Source: Prevotella sp. (GTDB taxonomy: Bacteria > Bacteroidota > Bacteroidia > Bacteroidales > Bacteroidaceae). Taken from it: a stretch of 64,000 nucleotides of DNA. Where the stretch lies: positions 24,835 through 88,834 of the forward strand of contig JAFUVB010000047.1 of NCBI GenBank assembly GCA_017471245.1, written 5' to 3'. Below are positions 44,830 through 52,905 of the stretch, in pieces. A program made the position numbers and the translations under genes. Position 1 is the first letter of the stretch. Every line of letters begins with the position of its first letter. A model generated the notes under the pieces. It saw nothing but the letters and a program-made list of their open reading frames with translations. It made no database searches and had not been told where the DNA came from.

Positions 44830-45633
44830 ATGGGCGTAACATTTGACAATCAAGAGCAGCGCTTCGTGTTCGATTTTGAGCACGATGGGGTGGAGGATAT
44901 TATCAGCCTGATGGGCGACGGCTATCAAGTGGAAGCATTCGGACGCTGCTTCTATTATGGCTATGAATTCTCGGAGCAGGTGGACGGAAATGTGCGCACG
45001 GCATTCATCAAACACGTCAAGTTTTCTGAGAACCTGCAGAATAATCCCGACTTGACGCAGTTTGTTAAGAAAGCCGTCGACAATCTTAATCGTAGAATTA
45101 ACCTCTACGACTATGATTTAGTGGTTATGCCCGAGTCATCGAGCAAAGTCAATCAGTACATGCTCCGCTACATCTACCGCTTTGCCCAGCCGTCATTGCA
45201 CAAGATGGAACTGGTAAAATCGCTACCCTCCAGCATTTCATTTGATATGGACGCATACGAGAAGCAATATCTTGACGATGTGTTAGAGAATGGAAGGCCA
45301 CGCTATACTGAAGCCCAAAAGAATGATGTCAAGCAGTCTATCAATAAGATGATGGACTTGATTCACCAGAAAGATTACTTCACGATTGCAAAGGATGTGA
45401 AGAAAAGCCGCTTTCGTCCATATATGATGTCTTTCCTCCGCTTTGCAAACAAGGAAGATGAGGAGTTATGCGCATCTATCAGGAAGCAGAACGTTCTGGT
45501 TATTGATGACGTAACAACCAGCGGCTCTACGCTTAACGAGATTCTGCGTACCCTCCGTATCCTCAACGAAGATAACGAAATCACAATCTTTAGCCTGATA
45601 GGCAGACGGGATTTGATGGCTGAGGCTATATAA
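44830..45633 (+). CDS. Phosphoribosyltransferase-like protein
   Basis: The start at 44830 gives MGVTFDNQEQRFVFDFEHDG and 267 residues. The C-terminal part has the PRPP-loop motif VLVIDDVTTSGSTLNE. The N-terminal half (about 1-140) is acidic and unrecognised, and a helical region with PESSSKVNQYMLRYI and YTEAQKNDVKQSINK lies between. The substrate is unknown. It sits in an accessory region next to decayed genes. Confidence 0.75.
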   Translation: MGVTFDNQEQRFVFDFEHDGVEDIISLMGDGYQVEAFGRCFYYGYEFSEQVDGNVRTAFIKHVKFSENLQNNPDLTQFVKKAVDNLNRRINLYDYDLVVMPESSSKVNQYMLRYIYRFAQPSLHKMELVKSLPSSISFDMDAYEKQYLDDVLENGRPRYTEAQKNDVKQSINKMMDLIHQKDYFTIAKDVKKSRFRPYMMSFLRFANKEDEELCASIRKQNVLVIDDVTTSGSTLNEILRTLRILNEDNEITIFSLIGRRDLMAEAI

Positions 45634-45646
45634 TCTTCGGACTACG

Positions 45647-45745
45647 CTATTCCTCTTCATACCCCTCCATCCGACAAATGTGGTGGGTCTCTTTCCGTGC
45701 CTCTCTCCAGCGAGGGAAATACTTGTCCATCAAGGGATGCTCATG
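45647..45745 (-). pseudogene. Remnant of a YgjP/DUF45-type metallopeptidase C-terminus
   Basis: The minus strand can be read MDKYFPRWREARKETHHICR followed by MEGYEEE and a stop. This is nearly the same as the C-terminal end of the DUF45-like gene at 50995-51279 (MDKYFPRW, RKETHRICRM). Only this end survives; it joins the 3' part of the truncated alkD-like gene. Confidence 0.75.
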
Positions 45746-46308
45746 CGCTGTTTCCACAGACAAGGACTATTGGCTAAGGAGTCTAATACTTCTTTTTTAA
45801 TGTCTAAGGATTCTGGGATTTTAAGGATTCTATCGTCATCCTTTGAATCCTTTAAATCTTTAGTATCAAGATCATTCCCCAGAAACGTCGGCATCATCAG
45901 CCAGTGTCCCAGAATCTTATAGACCGACAGATCCACCAAGTCCCAGTTGTTGGCCCGTTCGGCATATTGCAGGTAAAGCGTTACGATTTCATCCCGCTGT
46001 CTGATGGCTTGCTCATCATGTTCCAGTCGTTTCGTGGCCAATCGCTCAAACTGGTCAACAAGGATCAGAAAACCGCAAAGACGAACCTCATGCCAGCGGG
46101 AAAGCAACAGCTCATGGATCTCGCTCAAAGGGAAGTCTTTCGATACGACCTTAACAACTTCTCTCGTCTGCGGTACCTTAATGCCCAAGAACTCATCGCC
46201 CTCACCATACTCTCCTGGTCCGCTCTTAAAGAACCGCAAAAAGTTGAGTCGCTGCTCATGATCTCGCAGCGACTCCATGTATTCGATAATCTCTGATGCC
46301 CTTGTCAT
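45730..46308 (-). pseudogene. Truncated DNA alkylation repair protein (AlkD-like)
   Basis: The 192-residue product has the AlkD HEAT-repeat pattern (VPQTREVVKVVSKDFPLSEI, SRWHEVRLCGFLILV, YAERANNWDLVDLSVYKILG). It stops shortly after LWKQR, where full-length proteins (roughly 230 residues) continue. The stop lies inside a remnant of another gene in a different frame, so the 3' end was replaced by a deletion joining two genes. Residues about 146-178 (NDLDTKDLKDSKDD and following) are a low-complexity insertion. Activity is doubtful. Confidence 0.7.
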
Positions 46309-46348
46309 CCCTAATATTCTTCACTCTTCATTCTTCACTCTTCACTTT

Positions 46349-46930
46349 TTAGAGTCTTCTTTCGATCTCCTCCCAATTGACAATTTGCCAGAGGGCGGCG
46401 AGATGGTCAGGACGACGGTTCTGATAATCTAAATAGTAGGCATGCTCCCAAACATCGAAGGTCAGCAGAGGCTTCAAACCGCGTTGCACAGGATTAGCGG
46501 CATTCGTTTCTTGCGTGATCACGAGCTTGCCGTCTTTGTCTGCCGACAGCCACACCCAACCGGAGCCGAATAATGTTGCGCCCTTCTTTTGAAACTCCTC
46601 CTTGAATGCCTCGAACGAGCCGAAATCTCTTTCTATCGCATCAGCAATCTTTCCTGTGGGCTTATTATCTGCTTTGGGCGCAGCAAATTGTCCGAAGTAC
46701 AGCTCGTGATTCAGAATCTGTCCGGCATTGTTCAGAATGCCACCTTGCCCTTTCACTACAATCTCCTCCAACGACAGACCGGCCAGCGGACTATTCTCAA
46801 GCAGTCCATTAAGGTTATTCACATACGCCAACAGGTGCTTACCGTGGTGGAATCCAATTGTCTCTTTGCTAATCACTGGCTCTAATGCATCGTCAGCATA
46901 CGGCAGAGCCATCAACTCGAATTTCTTCAT
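46349..46930 (-). CDS. sodB: Superoxide dismutase (Fe/Mn family)
   Basis: The 193-residue protein has metal ligands His28 (FHHGKH), His75 (LNHELYF), Asp159 and His163 (DVWEHAYYLDY). The Gln at position 71 in NNAGQILNH is where iron-type enzymes place their second-sphere glutamine, so it is probably iron-using or cambialistic. It removes superoxide when the anaerobe meets oxygen. It has its own minus-strand promoter; the alkD remnant lies 40 bases downstream. Confidence 0.95.
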   Translation of the reverse strand: MKKFELMALPYADDALEPVISKETIGFHHGKHLLAYVNNLNGLLENSPLAGLSLEEIVVKGQGGILNNAGQILNHELYFGQFAAPKADNKPTGKIADAIERDFGSFEAFKEEFQKKGATLFGSGWVWLSADKDGKLVITQETNAANPVQRGLKPLLTFDVWEHAYYLDYQNRRPDHLAALWQIVNWEEIERRL

Positions 46931-46956
46931 ACCTTATTATTTTAAGTTTATAGGGG

Positions 46957-46964
46957 CAAAGATA
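46957..46964 (-). promoter_or_regulatory. -7 box of sodB promoter
   Basis: The minus strand reads TATCTTTG, 26 bases upstream of the sodB start codon. Confidence 0.7.
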
Positions 46965-47050
46965 GCAATTATTTCGCAAAAAATATTTGAAAAACAAAAC
47001 TTTTCTTTATTTAGAATGTAACCTTTCTGTTTTTGTAACGACAAAATGTC

Positions 47051-47116
47051 CTAACACCTAACATGAATCACAGCAAAACCTTTGTGTATTGGCAGTTCAG
47101 GTATGTTAGGTGTTAG
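47051..47116. other. 14-bp perfect inverted repeat in a 0.6-kb non-coding gap
   Basis: CTAACACCTAACAT (47051-47064) and ATGTTAGGTGTTAG (47103-47116) are exact inverted copies with a 38-base loop. The surrounding gap (about 46965-47571) holds no convincing gene on either strand. No T-run follows either arm, so it is not a clear terminator. Confidence 0.6.
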
Positions 47117-47571
47117 ACTTACCATGGGGGCTGCATGTCCATCTGTTCATGAGATTACGTCTCGATGATGACGAAGATTACTTCTCACTACCGACAAGCC
47201 GTAACCTCGCAATTCATTTCCAACTTGGGAACATTTCATTCCCAGTGTGGGAATAATGGTTGCATAGTTAGGCAGCAAATATCTATTAGTAAAGCAAGCC
47301 CCAAAGCCAAAGGGGTATTTTTTCCCCATGTCCGATGTCGATACCATGGCTGACAACGTAACTGCTATATTTTTACTTTAGAAAAACAAATTTTATCCAC
47401 ATTTTTAACTTTCGAAAGTAAAAACGTCATCTTGTAAACTGTAATTTGTAGCAATCTGTTTGAGTTTCAATTATTATCCAAATAGCACCACTTTTGCGAT
47501 GATTTCTTTGAATAGGCATAGAAAAAGACTGCCACGATGGATGGCCTATAGTATATATAATAAATAATGTG

Positions 47572-47610
47572 GAGAAACAACGAGCGGGAAACCGAGGACG
47601 AGGATGTCGG
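47572..47610 (+). repeat. 38-base repeat with hairpin core (copy B)
   Basis: This is a close copy of 42958-42995. Here GCGGGAA (47584-47590) and TTCCCGC (47617-47623) flank the core, forming a hairpin that could end transcription of the minus-strand gene ending at 47633. Confidence 0.75.
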
Positions 47611-47632
47611 CGCGGGTTCCCGCTTTAATACT

Positions 47633-49237
47633 TTATAGTTTAACGATAACTTCACGCCCTATCAGTTGTTTCAGCTTTGCGCCCTCAATATCGTCGGAGT
47701 AGATGGCTTTCCAATGGTTTTCATAGAGAGGATTGTTGCGGTCGGCAGAGCCGTCTTTGTCAACACGATAGAGAATGATGCGCTCTTTGTCGCAGATGCC
47801 CATGATGGATGAGCGGAGCATTCTTGCATAAGACAATCCCTGTGAGAATGCCTTTTGTTGTTCGGTAATCAGCGACATGTCGAGCTTAGCCTCAATAACC
47901 ATCGGAGCGTTTTCGAAATGCTTTTCTCCACGTGGGAAGAAAACGAAATCGGGAATGGCCTTTTCGTTGCGTCCAGCCTTCTGGGATAGCTGACGCGACC
48001 AGTCGGCTTCTGTATATCCAAGCCGTTCAAGCATCGGAATAAGTATGTTTTCCTCGACATCCTTTTCCAACTTGATTTCACCGAAGTCAATATCGCAGCC
48101 CTCAAACAGTTTCGGAAGCATAGAGGTGTCGCCTCCCTTTTCCTTAATCAATCGCAGCAGTTCGCCATAATTCTCAGCTGTTAATTCAATGCCATTGATG
48201 CCTTGCAAGTTGCGGCGAACTATGGGCACGTCTGAGAAGTAAGCATCGTCTTTCAAGTCCTTAAACGATATTTCCGGCACACGCACACCATCGCAAACCG
48301 TAGTACGGCAATGATAATAATCGAAGGGATTGAATATGCCCGCCGAATTTGCTCGCCAAATTGAATGGATGTAACTACGGGGCGATGTACAATATACAAT
48401 AATAATATCACCTCGGCGTGTACGTTCGTTGCACGACCATATATTTGCCAAATTATAGTCAGTGTCTTTGCCCAATTTGTCGAGATAGTCGAAATCTCCT
48501 TTCCCCCCAGCACCTGTAAGCCACACATTCACTGGTGCAGGCAGCTCTGCTTTCGCTTTTTCATCCAACAGCATCGGAGCAAAGTCGTAAAGGCAAGCAC
48601 AGAATTCAGCGTCCGTCAGTTGGTTCTCTCTCTGAAATGCATTCATCACTTTGCAAATATCATAATAGTAACCAAGATAAGTCAAATAGTCTTTTGAGTG
48701 CGGTATTGGCGGCAATTCCAAGCCAAGTGCATCACAATTACGTTGTATGGCGTCAAAGTGGTTTGGTAATATGACAGGCTTGAAAATTTCTACATTATAA
48801 TAAAGAAACGTTGAGAGTAAATGAACCAATGCGGTCTTGGCACGGTAGTTGTCTCTTTTGATCCAGACAGATTTGGCATCATCATAGAACACAATTTTTT
48901 CATCCTCTTCAATACGAGCCTCAATAACTTCAAAATCTTTAGCGAATGCGATGAAATCCTCTTTTGTAATCGCCTCTTTTGTTAGTATGTCATTATCTTT
49001 TAGATTGCAAAGAAGTTGCATATACCATATACAAACATGTTCAGGGTTAATCATGCTTCCCCATTTCTTTGCATATTCAAACAAGCCTTCAATGCCTTTG
49101 TAGACATCTTCAACTTCGGGATTGAATAACTCAATAACTCTCTTTCCATTCTCTGAATCCTTGTAAAGATTCCACATTTTCTTGTTCATATCTTCGATGT
49201 TTTTTGGTTTATTCAAAAAATAGTTGAACCTTTGCAC
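47633..49237 (-). CDS. EVE/PUA-like and PD-(D/E)XK nuclease protein, candidate modification-dependent restriction factor
   Basis: The 534-residue protein has an unrecognised helical N-terminal half. A PUA/EVE-like segment (about 236-365) follows, with VNVWLTGAGGKGDFDYLDKL, RGDIIIVYCTSPRSYIHSIW and PEISFKDLKDDAYF. A nuclease-like domain (about 385-534) has AIPDFVFFPRGE (PD at 429-430) and APMVIEAKLD (EAK at 449-451), as in type I HsdR N-terminal domains. EVE domains read modified cytosine in known restriction systems, so a defence role is inferred. GTG at 49237 or ATG at 49189 may be the start. Confidence 0.7.
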   Translation of the reverse strand: MQRFNYFLNKPKNIEDMNKKMWNLYKDSENGKRVIELFNPEVEDVYKGIEGLFEYAKKWGSMINPEHVCIWYMQLLCNLKDNDILTKEAITKEDFIAFAKDFEVIEARIEEDEKIVFYDDAKSVWIKRDNYRAKTALVHLLSTFLYYNVEIFKPVILPNHFDAIQRNCDALGLELPPIPHSKDYLTYLGYYYDICKVMNAFQRENQLTDAEFCACLYDFAPMLLDEKAKAELPAPVNVWLTGAGGKGDFDYLDKLGKDTDYNLANIWSCNERTRRGDIIIVYCTSPRSYIHSIWRANSAGIFNPFDYYHCRTTVCDGVRVPEISFKDLKDDAYFSDVPIVRRNLQGINGIELTAENYGELLRLIKEKGGDTSMLPKLFEGCDIDFGEIKLEKDVEENILIPMLERLGYTEADWSRQLSQKAGRNEKAIPDFVFFPRGEKHFENAPMVIEAKLDMSLITEQQKAFSQGLSYARMLRSSIMGICDKERIILYRVDKDGSADRNNPLYENHWKAIYSDDIEGAKLKQLIGREVIVKL

Positions 49238-49269
49238 TTGCTGTTAGAAATGACAGTTCTAAATGGTTT

Positions 49270-49302
49270 GGACGGATGTCGTAGTGATACGATGTCCGTC
49301 CT
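49270..49302. other. Long hairpin between two minus-strand genes
   Basis: About 14 bp of stem (GGACGGATGTCGTA with TACGATGTCCGTCC, two G-T pairs) and a 4-base loop lie between the small gene and the nuclease gene. It may attenuate or separate transcription of the two. Position may be off by one base. Confidence 0.6.
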
Positions 49303-49309
49303 TTGCCAT

Positions 49310-49774
49310 TTACATAGAAACAATGTCTGCATATTCTTTGGGAGAGTTCCAAGTCATAACCTCTACTTGAGCCTCTTTGCTCAAACTTACGGCTTCGTCG
49401 AATGCCCAGCGCTCATCAAAACCATTCTGACCCTTTTCTTCCTTGGCAATTCTCAGAAGCTCCTGATAATAATCATATCTCCAGCTACTCAACTCTTCGC
49501 TGACAAAATACACAGGCACTTTGCCATTCCTTGATGAATAGACATAAGTATGTACTCCCTCACCGTCTGCATCAATTGCAATTGCCTCATGTTCAAAACC
49601 CTCATCCATGTCAACAGCATAAACATATTTGCCTTTGAAGACTTTAACCAGCGCCAACTTTTTATAGTCCAACTCAATGTCATCAGCAAATGTCATAGCT
49701 GCTTCCATTCGTTCCTTTTCAAGAGTACGAAGCTTCAGCGTATCTACGATTTGAGCATTACAACCATTATTCAT
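49310..49774 (-). CDS. Small acidic protein of unknown function under a shared leader
   Basis: The 154-residue soluble protein (ATG at 49774 chosen over a GTG at 49783) includes IELDYKKLALVKVFKGKYVY, AIAIDADGEGVHTYVYSSRN and a C-terminal EVMTWNSPKEYADIVSM. No domain was recognised. It is the first gene after the leader copy B and is followed by the EVE-nuclease gene 73 bases later, so both may respond to the same signal. Confidence 0.65.
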   Translation of the reverse strand: MNNGCNAQIVDTLKLRTLEKERMEAAMTFADDIELDYKKLALVKVFKGKYVYAVDMDEGFEHEAIAIDADGEGVHTYVYSSRNGKVPVYFVSEELSSWRYDYYQELLRIAKEEKGQNGFDERWAFDEAVSLSKEAQVEVMTWNSPKEYADIVSM

Positions 49775-49794
49775 ATCATGCACGTTTTCTAATT

Positions 49795-50075
49795 AATTGA
49801 AGAGGCGCAGACCTTCGCCATACGTCTCTCGGCTCACCACAAGCCACATCCTAATATGGGAAAGCTGCGCCCGAAGCGGGAACAGTCCCAATAAAGGATG
49901 TTTGCTCATTTTACTCAGGTGGTGATTGAGAGACTATTGAGCAATATGTCTTTGCGCACCTTTCGGATTGCGAGGGTAAAATTACACAAATTATCCGAAA
50001 ATGCAGCAGGAAAAGACAAAAATATTAAAAAACGCGGGGAAATATGTTATAATACGGTTCCGTATCTTATTTATT
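49795..50075 (-). promoter_or_regulatory. Conserved promoter-leader module, copy B (candidate structured RNA)
   Basis: This is homologous to 44420-44710 in the same orientation. A -7-like box TAATTTTA lies at 49977-49984. The predicted stems are GUCUCUC/GAGAGAC, ACAUCCU/AGGAUGU, UUGCUCA/UGAGCAA, CCCG/CGGG and GGCU/AGCC. An inverted repeat ATACGGTTCCGTAT (50052-50065) lies upstream of the promoter. Spacing from the structured part to the start codon is about 25 bases. Confidence 0.75.
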
Positions 50076-50090
50076 TCGCAAATTTATGTT

Positions 50091-50098
50091 TACCTTTG
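50091..50098 (+). promoter_or_regulatory. -7 box of the gene at 50115
   Basis: TACCTTTG lies 16 bases upstream of the ATG, divergent from the leader module. Confidence 0.6.
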
Positions 50099-50114
50099 CA
50101 GCAAAAAGGCTTAT

Positions 50115-50471
50115 ATGGAACTGACAAAACAAGACAGGAGGGTATTGAAAGACATTATTCGTATAGGTATTCTGCGCCGTTGCGAGGAATGGCTGACCGA
50201 GACATCGACACTTATAAATAAGGAATATGTTGATGATGAAAATGCCTTTGAGAGGTGTATGGAGGTGACTAAGCGTTCGCGTGATTTCTTCAAAGAAGCT
50301 ATGCGTCGTGAGGATTACTATCGTAATACCATGATAGAACTCGGTATTGAGAACCTGCTCTTTGAGGGCTATCTAACAGAAACGGATTTCGTCAAATGTC
50401 GCGAAGAATTGCGTTCCTACATTCTGGAGCGTCATCAACAATTAAAGAACATGCGTTTAGAAAAACAATAG
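50115..50471 (+). CDS. Small helical protein beside a decayed zeta-type toxin
   Basis: The start at 50115 gives MELTKQDRRVLKDIIRIGIL and 118 residues; an upstream extension lies before the promoter. It is mostly charged helix (CEEWLTETSTLINKEYVDDE, LRSYILERHQQLKNMRLEKQ) with no known domain. It converges on a zeta-toxin-like remnant with an 8-base gap. An antitoxin role is possible but unsupported by motifs. Confidence 0.6.
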   Translation: MELTKQDRRVLKDIIRIGILRRCEEWLTETSTLINKEYVDDENAFERCMEVTKRSRDFFKEAMRREDYYRNTMIELGIENLLFEGYLTETDFVKCREELRSYILERHQQLKNMRLEKQ

Positions 50472-50479
50472 GTATTATT

Positions 50480-51001
50480 CTACTTCTTAATCAATAACTT
50501 TGCCCATTCGGGTATGTCATCAGTATATTGCTTAAAGAGTTGACCGTCGGTAGTTCGAAAGAGCAAACGGGGCAACTGATTATCAACCGAATTGTCATAA
50601 ACGTATGCACGGTCTGCAAAAGAAATGGCTTTGGCTGCATTCTGTAAGGATTTATAGTAACGGGAAATAACCTTGGATATGGGAACTTCATGTCCTCCGT
50701 CAAGATAGCGCTGGGTGATGCGAGCCACATTGATTGCGGGGTCTGAAGTGCAAACGTAGAAAAAGCGAATAAAGAAACCTGCCTCATTTGCTTTCTTCAA
50801 AAACTCCAATTTCTCTATGGATGAGAAGACTGTCTCAAACACAAAATCCCGACCTTGCTGCAGACACTCATATCGCAGTTGGGTAGCTTGCTCTGCTGCC
50901 TTGAGTACAGCTTCAGGAGAGTTCCAATCACCAAATGTTTCTTGTGCAATATTGTCTGGATTGATATACAGGCTTTCAGCCGTCCATTCGTTATTCAACA
51001 A
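50480..51001 (-). pseudogene. 5'-truncated zeta-toxin-like ATPase
   Basis: The remaining 173 codons resemble zeta-type toxins after their Walker A (SLYINPDNIAQETFGDWNSP, DFVFETVFSS, FFIRFFYVCTSDPAINVARI, GGHEVPISKVISRYYKSL). The ATP-binding P-loop that should precede is missing; the reading frame begins at a TTG just after a stop codon, where the YgjP-like remnant begins. It is therefore probably inactive. Confidence 0.75.
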
Positions 51002-51279
51002 CTGGACATCCTACAGATGCGATGTGTCTCTTTTCGAACCTCGCACCAACGAGGAAAATACTTGTCCATTAGCGCATGGAAGCGGGCGTTGTGGCTGGGT
51101 TCTAACAGATGACAGAGTTCGTGGACGACATGCTCAGCAATCCAGTCGCGGTGTTCCACAATGAATCGCTCTACTTCCTTACGAGGCATACCGATGGGTG
51201 CCGACACGTGCACATCGCCGTTCTTCACGATGCGCATCGACAGCCGTCGCGTCCGCCTGTATGTCACCTGTATTGCCAA
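50995..51279 (-). pseudogene. YgjP/DUF45-type metallopeptidase with internal deletion
   Basis: The 94-codon frame keeps the N-terminus of the family (MAIQVTYRRTRRLSMRIVKN, GDVHVSAPIGMPRKEVERF) and the zinc motif with the C-terminus (VVHELCHLLEPSHNARFHAL, MDKYFPRW). Roughly a hundred or more residues expected between DWIAEH and VVHELCH are missing in frame. Full-length members are about 230 residues. It overlaps the truncated toxin remnant by 7 bases. Confidence 0.78.
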
Positions 51280-51294
51280 ATGAGAAAGTCTTGA

Positions 51295-52788
51295 TTAGTT
51301 GTTGCGATCGAATCTGCGACGCATGTCTTCAAATCGTTCGTGGATGTCAAGGATGCAGTCGTCGAGGTGCCCTGCATGACGGGGATTGCTCATGTCACGG
51401 ATAACGGATCCGTATTTGCCACAAATGCCTAAGTCGACAAGGTTGGTGTCGAATAGTGCCTTAACTTCCGGCTGTAGCTCTATGGCTTGCAGGTCGATGA
51501 CATCGCACATCAGCAGCCCTGCCAGGGTGCTATCAAAGGCTTTAGTCTCCTTGATATGATTTGTTGCGAAACGTAACACTTGACGGAACCATTCTACAAT
51601 ATCACTGCGGCGCTCAGGCTGTCGGAGGGCTATCTGAACGACGGCAGGGAACAGTTGGTATTTTGCATGAGTGCTTAGTCCTTCTTCCTTTACGAGTGAG
51701 AGCAGACGGTCAAGTTGGTGTTGACCAAGTTTGTAGATTGTGGGCGGTAGTACTTCGTGTGCAGAATCGCCAAAATGGTAGTCGAAGAAATCGACTGACT
51801 GGCGCATCACTTCAAGCACTGCATCAAGGCTCGTCGTGTCGTTGCCCACCTCGGCAATCAGCATCAGGGCTGTGCTCAACGTCCCGTTATATTCCCAATT
51901 GTCGTAGGCCTCCAGACTGTAGTCGCAGGTCAGTCCGATGTGATATATAATCAGTTGCTCCAAGTCCTGACGGAGTTCCTCATGCGGCAAGGCGAGAATG
52001 CGGTCGGTCAGTTCGTCTTTCAGGCAGACGTCATTCTCTGGCTTGGCTAATTCTTCTTGCAACCAGGGATAATGCAGCGAAACAGACTTAGGGTAGTCAG
52101 GATGTTGGTAGGTATATTCAACATCCGGGCCATATGTCTTGAACATGGGGCTGTCTTTCCAATTCTTCAGTCGCTCAGCCATTTCTCCCAAGTCAAAACC
52201 GTCTTCGTTATACGCATCCTCTTCTTCGTCGTCGGGTGTGTCATTGATGACGAAATCGTAGTTTCCTTCACCCAGATTCTGCTTGAGCAGAGGCAGATAG
52301 CGGCTGGCCTCCAGATGGCTGTGAGCCACAAGCATGTGCTTGCCATCCTTGCCAAACTCATACTCTATAAGCGGGATGTCATCGGTGTCTTCTTCAAGCA
52401 TATACCGTGTCAGGTTGAAACTCTTGTCGGGCTCGATTCCAGCCTCTTCTGCGTATGCTATCGAACCATATATCCAGTTGTGGGCTTCTTCATATGTGCA
52501 CTCTTCGGCACCGATTTTGTCTATTATTTCCTCCAATTCGTAGTCCTCCAAACGAAGACGGTAGAACGAATCCTTCACGCCAAGGCAGTAAGCATCGACC
52601 AGAAAGACTGCCATGCTGATCTTTCCGCCAGTGTGATTGCGGGTGACAAGGATGTGTCCCTCACCGACCTCTGTAATGTCTGTCATGTAGCACTTGCCTA
52701 TTTCCAGGGTTCGTGCCCTTTGTTTCATATATTGTTCGGGCGAGAGAAATTGCTGTCCTTGTTGTTTCTTTTGCTTTTTCTTAGCCAT
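51295..52788 (-). CDS. Bacteroidetes conserved protein, DUF1186-like C-terminal half
   Basis: The 497-residue protein starts with a basic tail (MAKKKQKKQQGQQ). The N-terminal half includes EIGKCYMTDITEVGEGHILV and YCLGVKDSFYRLRLEDYELE. The C-terminal half (about 225-497) has ILALPHEELRQDLEQLIIYH, IGLTCDY and VLEVMRQSVDFFDYHF, a HEAT-like pattern that resembles DUF1186. A second, shorter relative starts at 63549. Expression is divergent from tfoX. The function is unknown. Confidence 0.7.
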   Translation of the reverse strand: MAKKKQKKQQGQQFLSPEQYMKQRARTLEIGKCYMTDITEVGEGHILVTRNHTGGKISMAVFLVDAYCLGVKDSFYRLRLEDYELEEIIDKIGAEECTYEEAHNWIYGSIAYAEEAGIEPDKSFNLTRYMLEEDTDDIPLIEYEFGKDGKHMLVAHSHLEASRYLPLLKQNLGEGNYDFVINDTPDDEEEDAYNEDGFDLGEMAERLKNWKDSPMFKTYGPDVEYTYQHPDYPKSVSLHYPWLQEELAKPENDVCLKDELTDRILALPHEELRQDLEQLIIYHIGLTCDYSLEAYDNWEYNGTLSTALMLIAEVGNDTTSLDAVLEVMRQSVDFFDYHFGDSAHEVLPPTIYKLGQHQLDRLLSLVKEEGLSTHAKYQLFPAVVQIALRQPERRSDIVEWFRQVLRFATNHIKETKAFDSTLAGLLMCDVIDLQAIELQPEVKALFDTNLVDLGICGKYGSVIRDMSNPRHAGHLDDCILDIHERFEDMRRRFDRNN

Positions 52789-52867
52789 AATGAATATGTA
52801 TTCCTTTTATTGGGATGCAAATTTACGAAAAACTTGCAAAATGTCGGCATTATTCGAAATAATTTCG

Positions 52868-52875
52868 TAATTTTG
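52868..52875 (+). promoter_or_regulatory. -7 box of tfoX-like gene
   Basis: TAATTTTG lies 30 bases upstream of the ATG at 52906. A related copy with TATCTTTG lies at 63294-63301 before a tfoX remnant. Confidence 0.65.
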
Positions 52876-52905
52876 GCCTCAGTTAAATCAAATCGGAATA
52901 GGATT

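Noticed and set aside
45647-46308. AlkD-YgjP as a functional fusion protein
   Set aside because: The two parts are in different reading frames and the alkD frame stops at the junction.
46965-47571. Small genes in the 0.6-kb gap after sodB
   Set aside because: Several 60-70 codon frames exist on both strands but none has a plausible ribosome site, composition or motif.
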